A stretch of DNA of 64,000 bases from Lachancea dasiensis (taxonomy: Eukaryota; Ascomycota; Saccharomycetes; Saccharomycetales; Saccharomycetaceae), in the NCBI GenBank assembly GCA_900074725.1, contig LT598461.1, forward strand, positions 1,054,001 to 1,118,000, in the 5' to 3' direction. A model generated the notes under the pieces. That model ran no database searches, was not told where the DNA came from, and saw only the letters and a program-made list of their open reading frames with translations. Made by a program: the position numbers and the translations under genes. Below, in pieces: positions 29,122 through 39,700 of this stretch (within the stretch, counting starts at the first letter, position 1; each line of letters begins with the position of its first letter).

Positions 29122-30858
29122 TTACATACCCTCTCTGAAAGCTTCTAAGGCTCTTTCCCTGCTCTCTTTCAGGTCTACAATGGGAGCACAGTAACCTTCG
29201 ATATCGGTGCCATTGACGGCACCTTCTCTTAAAATCTTGACGTCATCAACTTTCTCAAGTTCGGGAATCCAGCTCTTGACAAAGTCACCCTGTGGATCAT
29301 ATCTTTCAGTTTGGAGTTTCATATTAAAAATGCGGAAATAGGGTTGCGAGTCCACTCCAGTGCTCGAGCAAAAGCCCCATCCACCAGAGTTGGACGCTAA
29401 GTCCGCGTCAATCAAATGCTTTCTGAACCAACGTTCGCCCCACCTCCAATCAACAAGTAAATTTTTGGAAAGAAATGACGCCACTATCATCCGGCACCTA
29501 TTACTGATATAGCCGGTTTGAAGTAATTTTCTCATTATTGCGTCCACAATCGGGAGTCCTGTTTCTCCGACGCACCACTTACGGAATTGTTCCACATCAT
29601 TATCCCATTTAATGTCCATTGTCTCAAACTTGAAAGCGATGTCCATCGATGTGTAAGGCCAGTTACACATAACATGTTTATAGAAATCCCTCCAAGCAAC
29701 CTCTTTGACAAAGTTTTCCATAGAGTTATTTTGCTTGATGTCCCTTCGCATAAGACTGTCGCCATTGGCATGATATCCGAAGTTCACGACAGTCCTAGTG
29801 CTGATTAGCCCACTAGTTATATAACAGCTCAAATGTGAGGTGCTGTCAAGAGCCAAAATATCCTTCTCCTCATTGTATTTTGACGCCCTTGCGTTGAAAA
29901 ATTCTTGCAACGTCCTATGAGCTTCTTTTTCAGTTGCCTCGGGAAGACCTAAATCCTCGATTGGAAGATATTCCAAAAATTCTTTCGACAACGAATAACT
30001 GTGTGATTCATATTTCTCCAGCTTTTCATTTACAGGCTTGTTCATGTCTATTTCTACCGTGCTTACCACATCTTTCCCATCTTGATGTGAATGTAAATAC
30101 TCCACCCATTTCTTATACCAGGGGGTAAAGACGGTATACTGGGAGCCTTTACCTGTCGTTAATACTCCTGGCTCTACGGTACACTGATCGTGAAAGACCT
30201 GATAATGAAATTTGCTGTCGGTCTTGTCAAAAACCTTCAGGTCTCGATACAGCTCGTCCGTTTCATATTGAGCATTAGAAGTCACGAGAATTTCACCCTC
30301 ATTGGATGACAACGACATGCATTGCGTCTTGAACCAATCGGCAAACTGGGATGATCTTGATAGTAAGGCATCTTTAGGCTCAAAATGCCGAAATACTAAG
30401 GCAACGTTGATCTTGCTCAAACTTTTACGTAGGCTACTCAGGGCTTCGAGAGCAAACTTGAGCTTCCAACCACTCTCCAAATGAGCTCGAAAATCGTGTT
30501 CGTTAATGGTGTAAAGCGCTACCAATTGGGCATTCTTATTGTGTTTCTTAGCGGCGCTTAATTGTTCAATAGCTTTGGACAACCCAATATTGTCCTCTAC
30601 CCTTAAATCGGTTCTAAACCAATGAATAACCGTAGAAACATTTGTTTGGCCATTCAATTTCTGGTTCTTGATTCGCTCATTAAGCAATGTGATGGGTTTT
30701 GGTCGTTTCCCATTGTTAAACGCATTGGCTTGCTTCCACGATATAGGATTGGGATAGTACCTAGGATCTGGTCTATAGTACTCTTCGAAGTTGTCAGAAA
30801 GCTTTAGCTTTTTAGACAAACCTGGTGGTGGTGAGAGAGATGATCTTTTGGGTGGCAT
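29122..30858 (-). CDS. PHR1: Deoxyribodipyrimidine photolyase Phr1
   Basis: Phr1 uses blue light, reduced FAD and a folate antenna to split cyclobutane pyrimidine dimers in DNA. The 578-residue protein has a basic N-terminus and the antenna domain from about residue 73 (VIHWFRTDLRVEDN). A helical FAD domain covers about 290-560 with EVAWRDFYKHVM, WRWGERWFRKHLIDADLASN and the class I signature GFCSSTGVDSQPYFRIFN. The first true ATG is at 30856-30858. The tail is similar to yeast Phr1 (DLKESRERALEAFREGM). In S. cerevisiae PHR1 (YOR386W) is near a chromosome end, whereas here it interrupts the YKR011C-NET1 stretch together with YHI9. Confidence 0.97.
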   Translation of the reverse strand: MPPKRSSLSPPPGLSKKLKLSDNFEEYYRPDPRYYPNPISWKQANAFNNGKRPKPITLLNERIKNQKLNGQTNVSTVIHWFRTDLRVEDNIGLSKAIEQLSAAKKHNKNAQLVALYTINEHDFRAHLESGWKLKFALEALSSLRKSLSKINVALVFRHFEPKDALLSRSSQFADWFKTQCMSLSSNEGEILVTSNAQYETDELYRDLKVFDKTDSKFHYQVFHDQCTVEPGVLTTGKGSQYTVFTPWYKKWVEYLHSHQDGKDVVSTVEIDMNKPVNEKLEKYESHSYSLSKEFLEYLPIEDLGLPEATEKEAHRTLQEFFNARASKYNEEKDILALDSTSHLSCYITSGLISTRTVVNFGYHANGDSLMRRDIKQNNSMENFVKEVAWRDFYKHVMCNWPYTSMDIAFKFETMDIKWDNDVEQFRKWCVGETGLPIVDAIMRKLLQTGYISNRCRMIVASFLSKNLLVDWRWGERWFRKHLIDADLASNSGGWGFCSSTGVDSQPYFRIFNMKLQTERYDPQGDFVKSWIPELEKVDDVKILREGAVNGTDIEGYCAPIVDLKESRERALEAFREGM

Positions 30859-31289
30859 TTTCTTGGTCGACAATCCTAAAGTCGCGAACCGTCATAGACT
30901 TCAAGAGACGATGTACTCTCGAGAGAAGCCATGTTGTTATATGGTGAGCTTGTAGCAAGCAATCAATCTTTGTCAAAAGCAAAAGTATTTCAGCCGTTGA
31001 ACAGATGTCATTGAACTTGTAGTAAATGACGAAGGCCTGCACTAATAAATTTAAAGTTGAGAGCAGAAGTTGGGATCTTGAAAGAGATTTTCAAAGTGGC
31101 ACAATTCTTTCCGAGGTTTATTCTGCTCTGCTGCCAATCTTGATGGGCTGATGTTGGTGACTTTTATTTTTATTTCCTCGTAGACACACACTTGATCTCA
31201 AAGTTAAAGAATGTACGAATTAAGAGAGAATTTGAATGTGCCATTGCGCACCGATTTCTTATATACGTTCTTATAACATCAATTCCTCT
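30859..31289. other. PHR1 upstream region
   Basis: The 431-bp gap between the PHR1 start and the YHI9 stop holds the PHR1 promoter. I see no gene and cannot identify a damage-response element with confidence. Confidence 0.3.
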
Positions 31290-32162
31290 TCAAAGCAAGA
31301 TTTGACCATCAATTGCAGTGACAGCTTCCCCACCGATGAAGTAAGAAATCTCACCCTCTTTGTGCTGTATGGTGGCCGATACCTGGCCCGCACGCCCAAC
31401 TCTGCCACCTTGGCTGATGTGGAAGGAGTAAGTTGTCTTGTAGCCGTTCACTTCTTGCAAGTATCTCGCCAAAGCGAGAGAACCACTGCCGCAAACTGGA
31501 TCTTCATTGACTCCTATTCTCGGCGCAAAGGCTCTCATTTCGTACTTGTCCTCGTCTGCGTATTTACCAGCAATAATGACACCCGTGGCGTCAAACTGGG
31601 TGCAAACCTTATTCAACCCCACAAAGTCGACGTCCATCTCAAAGCATGCTTTAGAGTCCCGCACTAGAGCTACAACCCATTTGGGTCCAACTTCCAGGAG
31701 GCGTGCCCGTTCGATCAGCTTGGTGGAAAACGCAGAGCCGTAGCCTTGCACTTCCTTGTCTGAAATTTCAACAATATTTGTCTTGGCACCTTTGAAAGAT
31801 AGCGTTTCACCTTCTAATGACAAGCTGATGGCTCCAAGACCGCATTCTTGGGTTATTTCGGTAACGTCTTTTCTGCCCGAAAATTCCAGATACGCCTTAC
31901 AGGTCCCGATTGTGGGATGACCAGCAAATGGGAGCTCGCTTTGTGGACAAAAGATTCTTACCTTGTAGTCACAGTTTGGTATTGTGGGTTTGAAAAGGAA
32001 TGTCGTCTCTGACAGGTTTGTCCAATTGGCGATCTTTTGCATTAAGGAAGTGTGGACCTCCTTCTCGTCCAAATTCCAACAGTTCACCACTGCCACAGGA
32101 TTACCTTGGAAAGGCACTGACGTGAAAACATCGACTTGCTTGAATGGTACACTATTCGGCAT
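31290..32162 (-). CDS. YHI9: PhzF-family isomerase-like protein Yhi9
   Basis: Yhi9 belongs to the PhzF/diaminopimelate-epimerase-fold family; its reaction in yeast is unknown, though it has been linked to the unfolded protein response. The 290-residue product shows the family marks: the N-terminal FKQVDVFTSVPFQGNPVAVV, the putative catalytic glutamate at about residue 52 in NWTNLSETTF, and PFAGHPTIGT near residue 78. The second-lobe VNEDPVCGSGSLALARYL is also present. The ATG at 32160-32162 is the only sensible start. Length equals yeast Yhi9 (294, recalled). In S. cerevisiae the gene is YHR029C, so it is out of place here. Confidence 0.95.
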   Translation of the reverse strand: MPNSVPFKQVDVFTSVPFQGNPVAVVNCWNLDEKEVHTSLMQKIANWTNLSETTFLFKPTIPNCDYKVRIFCPQSELPFAGHPTIGTCKAYLEFSGRKDVTEITQECGLGAISLSLEGETLSFKGAKTNIVEISDKEVQGYGSAFSTKLIERARLLEVGPKWVVALVRDSKACFEMDVDFVGLNKVCTQFDATGVIIAGKYADEDKYEMRAFAPRIGVNEDPVCGSGSLALARYLQEVNGYKTTYSFHISQGGRVGRAGQVSATIQHKEGEISYFIGGEAVTAIDGQILL

Positions 32163-32831
32163 GGTTCGTTCACCTAATTGGTGTTCTTGGAGATAAGTTG
32201 TAGGAAATTCTGGGCCAGATCTCTAATCTCATTTTATTGGGAAAAAAACCAGATTGAGTCATATTTGTAAACTGTCGTTAGAGTCCGCCTAAATAACATC
32301 TACGCGCTGTTAATCTTACTTATCGTTCAAATGCCTTGACAATCAGCAACATAAGTATTGACAATATTTTACAAACTGCGAATGGCATTAGGCATCCTCC
32401 GTAGTTTCTTGCCTCGCACACCCATTCCAACAAGATTTGAATAGTATTTCTATTCTTCTACAGCTTACAATTCAATGCCTCCAACACAATTTTTCGTCTA
32501 GTATTCTTTGTATGGGGACTATCGATTGTTGTTTACGCCAATATGCTGATAATGTTACGATTTGCTCGGCCACATTCAACACCGCAAACATGATAGTTTG
32601 CATCATTGGACATAATTGCCAGGACTGGGCACATTGCTTCTTTTCAAATCCGAAATTTAAGCATTATTCGCGTTATGACGCTTCGCATTTTAACGTCGTT
32701 AGTTGTTCTTACATTCGTAAGGTCATTTATTGGTCTAATATTGACATTTTAAGTCAAAATTTTAGAGGCTTCCAAAACAAACTTGAACTTAAAATACGAA
32801 AAGTTACGTTATTCCGCAGCCTTTTGAAGGG
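32163..32831. promoter_or_regulatory. Divergent promoter region between YHI9 and NET1
   Basis: This 669-bp AT-rich gap lies between two divergent genes. I see no gene, and no regulatory motif that I would name. Confidence 0.3.
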
Positions 32832-35800
32832 ATGTACAAGCTTCAAGTGGTTTTAGTACCTCCTGGCTCTCCCAATGGTGCTTTTCCGTTTCTTTCAAAT
32901 CCTGCAACGACAGAAAGTTCGCAGGTACTCCCTTCAACCATGGGTGCTAACGGATCAGCAATCTTGACTGGGAATAGGCCTGAAATGGCGCCATCTGGTG
33001 GCTCAAATAACAATTTGTTCATGTCAAGCTTCATTTCCAATCATATTCCACAACCAAAGCTGAAGAAATTTCTGCATTTCACGAAACCCACAAACTCGCT
33101 GCTGGCGCTTGCGGAAGAAATTGTGGACAAATGTGACAAGATCTACCCTAGCTTGGTACATCCAGTTGAGCTCTCAACTTTACAGGACTCGAATGACTGT
33201 GATCTTGATCCTGATTTTCTGGTACAAGATGTGTTCAATGTTGATAATGTTGTTCGTGCGGTTCTCAGGCACGACATTGAACTGACAGATGATCAGTCTC
33301 CAACACTGTACTCGGTGAAAAGGCGGCGTCTGAATACTGATGCAGCGAAAATAGGGCCCGCCAATGGTGCGTTAGGGACCAAAAACACGACGAACGGGCA
33401 TGCAGGCGGTGGACAGTCGAGTACGCTTCATGTTGCCAAGAAACGCCCTCACATACTGCGCAACTCTACTGCGATGCGCGTCTCAACTCCTCTGGCTAAT
33501 CAAATTTATCCGCCTCCTTCTGGAAGGCAGGTCAATTCGGACTATGAAGATGACGATTTTGCCGATCGGTCGATTCTTCCGCCACCAAAACCTCAATCTC
33601 AATCAATTCGGATCAGTTCGGGCATTGAAAGCAGTGCCAAAAAAATAAACTTCAAGGAAGATACCATATCTAAATCGGAAAGCGTGGACCCGGATAAATC
33701 TAGACAACAGCGACTGCCCTCCGGGACGCCAAAGAGGCAATCCATAAAGCGCTTCACTACAACTCCCAAGAGGAGCAATGATCAAGGCTTACTATTGGCA
33801 ACTACTGAAGAAGATGCCAGTACTTCAGCCACACCAATGGTTACTAATAAGAGAATAACGTCTGGGATGCTGCGTATTCCTGAGCCAAAGATCTCTGAAG
33901 TGGAAAAAGAGCTGAGACAGGGACCCGCCAGTCCCTCGGCTATACTCCCAGCTCGTTCCGAGCGCTTACCTACAAAAAAACCAGAGTTTCCGAGATCTGA
34001 TGAGGATGACCAGAGTCAATCTTCTTCAGAGGAGAGCCCAGTTGCATCGAACCTTCCGATCAATCTACCAGTAGAGCCTGCTTTTAAACTAGCTGCTTCT
34101 CGCCAAACTTCGATCGCTGACAACAATGGCTCACCCATGAAAGACGGGAGTAAAATTGGAAACGTCAATCTTGCCGAACTGCCGTCATCTGGAAGAAAAC
34201 GAGTCACTCGCAAGTCTTCTCTAGAGAGCAAGGTGGACTCCCTCATTAAACATGCTAATGCTCTTCCGGAGAAAGGGAGGGAAGACTCAAAACGTGTCAA
34301 GGAGGATACCATTTCCACGACTAGGAAGGACACTTTTTCGGACGACGATGAAACGGATGGTAGGCAAGAACAGCAGGATCCGAACGAAACTGTTCGGGTG
34401 AATAATCTTGATAATATTGGAAACAACAGCTTTCACAAATCAGAGTTGCTTTCGATGCTCAAAGGAAATAAGTTTGATATTCCTTCTGATTTCAATACTA
34501 GGTCATTGAGATCGAAAGGTGGATACCTTGAAAACTCAGCCGACAAATCAAGTTCCGATGCTAAAGAGATCATCAACCAAAGGATACAAAGAAGTGCTGC
34601 CATAAAGGCTGCGGAACTACTATCTTCGGGAAAGTCCAGAAATCGGGAGCCCACGTCGGAAAGCGAAGAGGAATCAAGCGATATTGAAACCGACGGGAGT
34701 GAAAATGAAAAGGTAACAGTATTGGAGAATCAAGCATTAAAAAGACTTAATATACATCCACTCAAGGAACGAGTAATTGGTGAAGGTCTAGAGAAAATTC
34801 CTACTGCCGAGACAAGCGCGCACTCAAGAGGTGCTCGAGATACTGCTGAACAAAATATCGATCGTGCTGGGGCGACTGATGGGTCGAAGCAAGATGATGC
34901 ACCTGGCGCTTCGACAAAGAAGTCCGACTTGATTGATCGGAAGAAGTATGATGCACCTCCAAATATGTCTACTTCGAAAGTGAGGGAACCGACATCTGCT
35001 TCAAGTAATGACCTAGGCTCTTTGTCTCTAGCAACGAAAACACGGTCTGCGCGAGAAAAGAATGGCTCGGATTCTCCAACAGACGACAGCAATCTCACAA
35101 AGTCTAAGAATTCCCCTTCCAAGGATGAAATTTCTTCTAATCTAGTTAAAGGAATTACTCCACAACCTGCAAATAATGGGAATAAAGCTTTCCAAAGCGC
35201 GGAATTCATTGAAGATTCTGATGATGATGATAATCCTTCAACCAACACGTCAATTCAAAAAAGCGATACTTTGAAAAAACTACCACCGTCAGTGCTCAAG
35301 AGGAGAGAAGAGGCGGATCGTAAACGAAAAGAGAAGGAAGCTTTGAAGAAACTGCGGGAAGAAGAACACGCTAGAAAGAAGGCAGAAAAAGAAGCAAAGA
35401 GAAAGGAAAAGAACGAAGCTGCAGAGCGTAAAAAAATAGAACGGGAGGAGCGGAAAAGATTAAAGGAAGAAGAGGCAGCCAAAAAGCGTAAAGCCAAGGT
35501 TGTATCAAAAGGATACAAATCGAACTCGAAATTAGCGGCTCCTGAGAAAAAGGACAAACAGGTTTCTAAACCTGTGGATCCTAGCGTCAATGATAAAGGT
35601 CAGCGTGAACACGCGGCGGAGGAACAAAACGCAGAATGGAGTTCATCAAATGCCAAAAATAACGGAGGTGGTCAGGGGACTGGAGGAGAAGCAGGTGGTT
35701 TGGGAGATCGGGAGGACCGGGGTCATGACCCTTCTTTACCTTTGGAACCACATAATTTGGCCCGCTATTTCAATACGGGAGACAAAGCGGAAGGTACTCA

Positions 35801-36599
35801 AGGTACCCAAGCCTTATCGATCGATGAAAATCAAGGTGATGAGAGCTCTAAGTTGCAACAGATGAAATCTCACTTTGCTTCTAGAAAAAAAACGTCTCCC
35901 GAAAACGAAAAAAAGAATGAGAAAAGACTTTCTCATGGTACCATTCAAAGAGACTCTCCTTCTTCCCTCGGTTCAGAAATTGAGATTTCTGATGCTGGAA
36001 GCTCATCTGAAGGAGATGACTCTGAGGATTTGTCATCTGATGAGGAAGTCTCCAACACCAACAAGAAATCTCGAAGAGGTATAGTTGATACACCCAAGGG
36101 CATGATTGTATCTTTACCTAATAGGGCAAAAGCTAGTGATATTTCTGGTCTGGAAAATGCACCTCAATCTACGCAGCAAGTCGCCTCTACCCAGCAATTG
36201 GATAGCCCTAATAGAGTCCCTGTCACGAGGTTGATGGAGATGTCTTCGCCGTCGTCAGCTGTGAATGGATCACCTACAAAAGGCGCTAAAAAGCCACAAG
36301 CGATGCCGAGCAGGTCCTTAAGCTCTTTATCTGACCTTGTGTCTCGAGGAGTACCTGAAGTAAAAGAAGTATCGTCAAAAGCTAGTCAGGCACCAGCTAC
36401 TTCTAAAGGAGACTCCAGCGGCGGCGAGAGTCAAAATGACTCCGGAGAAAGTGGCAGTGATGACAGTGATAGTGATGATTCTTCTGACGATGATAGTTCA
36501 AATTTCATAAGCGCCAAATCCGCTAGCAAAGCATTAGGCCGACAAAGGAAGTCAAACAGTGGATTTGCTTCACTAGTTAAGGACTCAAAAAAGCATTGA
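32832..36599 (+). CDS. NET1: Nucleolar RENT-complex protein Net1/Tof2
   Basis: Net1 anchors the phosphatase Cdc14 and the silencing protein Sir2 in the nucleolus and stimulates Pol I; Tof2 is its duplicate in S. cerevisiae. The 1255-residue protein opens MYKLQVVLVPPGSPNGAFPF, very like yeast Net1. A conserved N-terminal region reaches about residue 160 (FLHFTKPTNSLLALAEEIVDKC, then NVDNVVRAVLRHDIEL). The rest is long, polar and Ser/Lys/Glu-rich with many S/T-P sites. A highly charged helix of Lys/Glu/Arg lies at about 815-890, and the end is acidic (SDDSDSDDSSDDD). It lies upstream of SMC3 in tail-to-tail order as in YJL076W-YJL074C and matches YKR010C as well, so it is the unduplicated gene. 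Confidence 0.94.
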   Translation: MYKLQVVLVPPGSPNGAFPFLSNPATTESSQVLPSTMGANGSAILTGNRPEMAPSGGSNNNLFMSSFISNHIPQPKLKKFLHFTKPTNSLLALAEEIVDKCDKIYPSLVHPVELSTLQDSNDCDLDPDFLVQDVFNVDNVVRAVLRHDIELTDDQSPTLYSVKRRRLNTDAAKIGPANGALGTKNTTNGHAGGGQSSTLHVAKKRPHILRNSTAMRVSTPLANQIYPPPSGRQVNSDYEDDDFADRSILPPPKPQSQSIRISSGIESSAKKINFKEDTISKSESVDPDKSRQQRLPSGTPKRQSIKRFTTTPKRSNDQGLLLATTEEDASTSATPMVTNKRITSGMLRIPEPKISEVEKELRQGPASPSAILPARSERLPTKKPEFPRSDEDDQSQSSSEESPVASNLPINLPVEPAFKLAASRQTSIADNNGSPMKDGSKIGNVNLAELPSSGRKRVTRKSSLESKVDSLIKHANALPEKGREDSKRVKEDTISTTRKDTFSDDDETDGRQEQQDPNETVRVNNLDNIGNNSFHKSELLSMLKGNKFDIPSDFNTRSLRSKGGYLENSADKSSSDAKEIINQRIQRSAAIKAAELLSSGKSRNREPTSESEEESSDIETDGSENEKVTVLENQALKRLNIHPLKERVIGEGLEKIPTAETSAHSRGARDTAEQNIDRAGATDGSKQDDAPGASTKKSDLIDRKKYDAPPNMSTSKVREPTSASSNDLGSLSLATKTRSAREKNGSDSPTDDSNLTKSKNSPSKDEISSNLVKGITPQPANNGNKAFQSAEFIEDSDDDDNPSTNTSIQKSDTLKKLPPSVLKRREEADRKRKEKEALKKLREEEHARKKAEKEAKRKEKNEAAERKKIEREERKRLKEEEAAKKRKAKVVSKGYKSNSKLAAPEKKDKQVSKPVDPSVNDKGQREHAAEEQNAEWSSSNAKNNGGGQGTGGEAGGLGDREDRGHDPSLPLEPHNLARYFNTGDKAEGTQGTQALSIDENQGDESSKLQQMKSHFASRKKTSPENEKKNEKRLSHGTIQRDSPSSLGSEIEISDAGSSSEGDDSEDLSSDEEVSNTNKKSRRGIVDTPKGMIVSLPNRAKASDISGLENAPQSTQQVASTQQLDSPNRVPVTRLMEMSSPSSAVNGSPTKGAKKPQAMPSRSLSSLSDLVSRGVPEVKEVSSKASQAPATSKGDSSGGESQNDSGESGSDDSDSDDSSDDDSSNFISAKSASKALGRQRKSNSGFASLVKDSKKH

Positions 36600-36712
36600 C
36601 TGATTGATAACAGATATTTAAATTTTATTCTACTAGCAAAGGGCGTAAGCGGGATTGGTATAATTGCTATCTGGCCGTCTCATGTCCTAGGTACCTTGTG
36701 TTAGCTAGTGCC

Positions 36713-39700
36713 TCAAAACTTGCTAACTTTATTTCTTCTTCTAATGAACTTGACAGCATCTTGTTCGGAGACTTCTTGTACCTCCGATATCTTGTTATCG
36801 AATCTCACGCGATAGAATGAATTGGCGACTTGCAACATATCGCTTCTAAAAGTGGTGCAGATAAACTGTGCATGTACAGATAGCTCTTTAATAATGTTGG
36901 CAACCGAAGTCCGATGTTGCTTGTCTAAGGCAGCGTCAATTTCGTCGAACAGATAGAATGGAGCTGGATCAACCATTTGTATAGCTAATATTAGTGCAAT
37001 AGCGCATACGGTCTTCTGTCCGCCTGACAGTTGCTCAACGTACAGCTGCTCATCTTGTTTCGAATTGAAGGAAACTGATATGGAAACTCCGGTGTAGTTA
37101 GTTTTGCCAGAAAGTTGTAACCTTCTACTTTCGACGCTATCCTCTTGAGAGTCTGCAGCCTCGCGTGAGCTACTCCGATTTATTATTAGTTTCCCTACTC
37201 CGGCAGGCACAAGCTTCTCAAATATAACGCTAAAGTTATGAGCGACCTTGGTAAATGTTTTCTCCACAGCCTCCACCTTTTGAATTTTCAAGGAATCAAT
37301 AAGGCCCTCGATGGAGTGCTTTGAATTTGATAGTTCTTCGGCTCTCTTCTCAATTTCTTGTCTTTTCTCATTGAACTTCCTGTAGTTTTCCGTGGCCCGC
37401 CGATTCACGTTGCTCATGCTAGACAATCTTTCATTGACGTGGTTTAGCTTCCGGAGAACATGCTCACTTTCTAAATTTTGATGGCGTTCGAGAGAGTCCT
37501 CGAAGAGCAAGCCAATTTCGCTAATATTCTTCTGAACTTCGTCTCTTCTTGATGTCAATGTCATTTTTTTGACAACAGTTTTTTCGGCAGCCTTTTGAAA
37601 ATCCTCCAATTTTTTCAGAAGCATCCGCTGTTGCGAGTTAGCCTTTTCCAATAGCCTTAAATTCGTTACTTTTTCCTCGTTCAATACATTTATTGCTTGC
37701 ACGATTTGTTCAACTGAAGCCTTTAACTTGCTTTCTTTTGATATAATTTCCTGCAGATCTTCGGAAAGTTGCGCAACTTCCTCATCTCCATTGAAACCTT
37801 GAAGTCTTCTTGAAAGCAGTAATCTGTTTTCAATTTCTGTTTTCTGAGGGGAAAGTTTGATATCTATCTCGGTTTTATGAAGGTCGATCCTGGTTTTAAT
37901 TTCTTCGAGAGCTTTAATTGTGGTATCAAACGGATCTGACAGATTTCTAATCTCTAAAGCAAGCGCCTTTAGGTTTTCTTGCTCCTCGAAGGATAATTTT
38001 GTGTCAAATGGCCTTGATAAATCGTCTTGGTACATCTTGATTTTTTCAATGAAGAGCTTCGAAGATGACTCACTCCGTTCCACCTTCAGCTCCGTGCTTT
38101 GTAGCAGCTGTTTTTTAAGGTTGAATTTTGACGAAATGTTACTGAGCTTCGCTCTTTGGATCTCGATGTTGGTCAAAATCGCTTCTTTTCTTGCAGACAG
38201 GTTTTTCAATGAGCCATTGATCTCATCAATGTCAACATCGGTACCGGTGATCTTTTCTCTAAGGAGCTCAAGGTTTCGAGTAGATTCGCTCAGTTGAATT
38301 TTGGCTAGACTTATGTCCCGAAGTGCATCTAACCTGGTCTTCCGATGGTGATTGTGGTAACCACCAATAATCAGTCCCTTTTTGTCAGCTCTGTCGCCAT
38401 CAAGTGTTACAATGTCAAGGTTATAATCCCTTGCGAGCTTTGATGTGGCCTCAAGATCGCGGACTACAATCGTTTTTCCAAAGACATGCTTGACGGCCGA
38501 TTGGAACTGTTCGTCGTATTTGATCTTCCGCAAGAGTGGGGTGAATTCAGCATCAGAGTTGTCCGGAAAAGACACGGTGGTAGCGCTGTTCAACCTATTA
38601 AGTGGCATGAAGGTGACTCTTCCTGCCTTTGTATTATAAAGCTCTTGCATCAGAATACTAGCAGTTTCATCGGTATCAACTACGACGTGTAGTAAGGAAC
38701 TACCGCCAACTGCTTCGGCGCAAGCTTTATACTTTTCATTCACCTTAATAAGCTCCCCGAGGGGGCCATGAACAGCACCTTGCGGTAGCTTCAAGCGCTC
38801 TGCTATTTCGACGACGGCTCTTAAGCCTTTGGCTAGTCCACGATCCATTGTCTCGGATAAGCTTCTCTCTGACCTTTTCACGCCTTCAATCAAAGCTTCC
38901 GTGATAGATTGCAACCTCTGTTCAGATCTCCATAGTTCTTTGCGTTCATCTATCTTTTCGAGGTATTTTCGTCTTAAGCCGGTCATCTGTGTTTGTAAGT
39001 CATCTAGCTCTGCGGTTACGCCTGGTCCACGTACAGTGTCATTGAGCTCCAAAATTTGGTCATCAAGTACCTTTATTTCTCTTTCGATCTCATCTTTCTC
39101 TAAAGATATATCAAAAAGATAGGACTTTGTATTCTCATTTTGTTGCTCTAGCGACGCTAATTCAGTTCTAAGCCATGTATCCCTCTCTGCCTGGTTGGTA
39201 AACTTCAGGTAGATTCCTCGTTTGGAAGTCACCTCCCTCTGTCTTTGATTCAAATTTGCTAACCGAACTTCATAGCTCCGGGCCTCATTTTGAAGCTGTT
39301 CATGTCGAGGAAGCAGGCGATTCAGCTGAATCTCATTTTTCTGTATTTCTTCTTCAATAATCGCTAGGTTGTTGCGATCTGTTGTGGTTTGTCTTCGATG
39401 AGTATCCGTTTGCCGTCTAACATCCTCTAGGCGAACCTCTAGATCCGCTTTTTTCTTTGAAACTTCGGCCAAGCGTGATCTCTCCAACTGCAAATCGGTA
39501 GTCTCTTTTACCTTAAGCTCGGTCTCTACGCTGGACAAATTTTTGCTTACGTTCATAATTAATTGTTCTCTTTTAGAAACCTCTTCGATAAATTCTTCGG
39601 AAGATTGCATAACATGGTTATACTCGTCTTCAAGCGTTTCGATTTGACCTGTAACTTCATTAAGCTCTCTATCGTAAAGAACAAACTGGAAAATACGTTT

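Noticed and set aside
32437-32856. Open frame of 139 codons just before NET1
   Set aside because: It overlaps the NET1 start in another frame, and NET1's MYKLQVVLVPP start is well matched to yeast.
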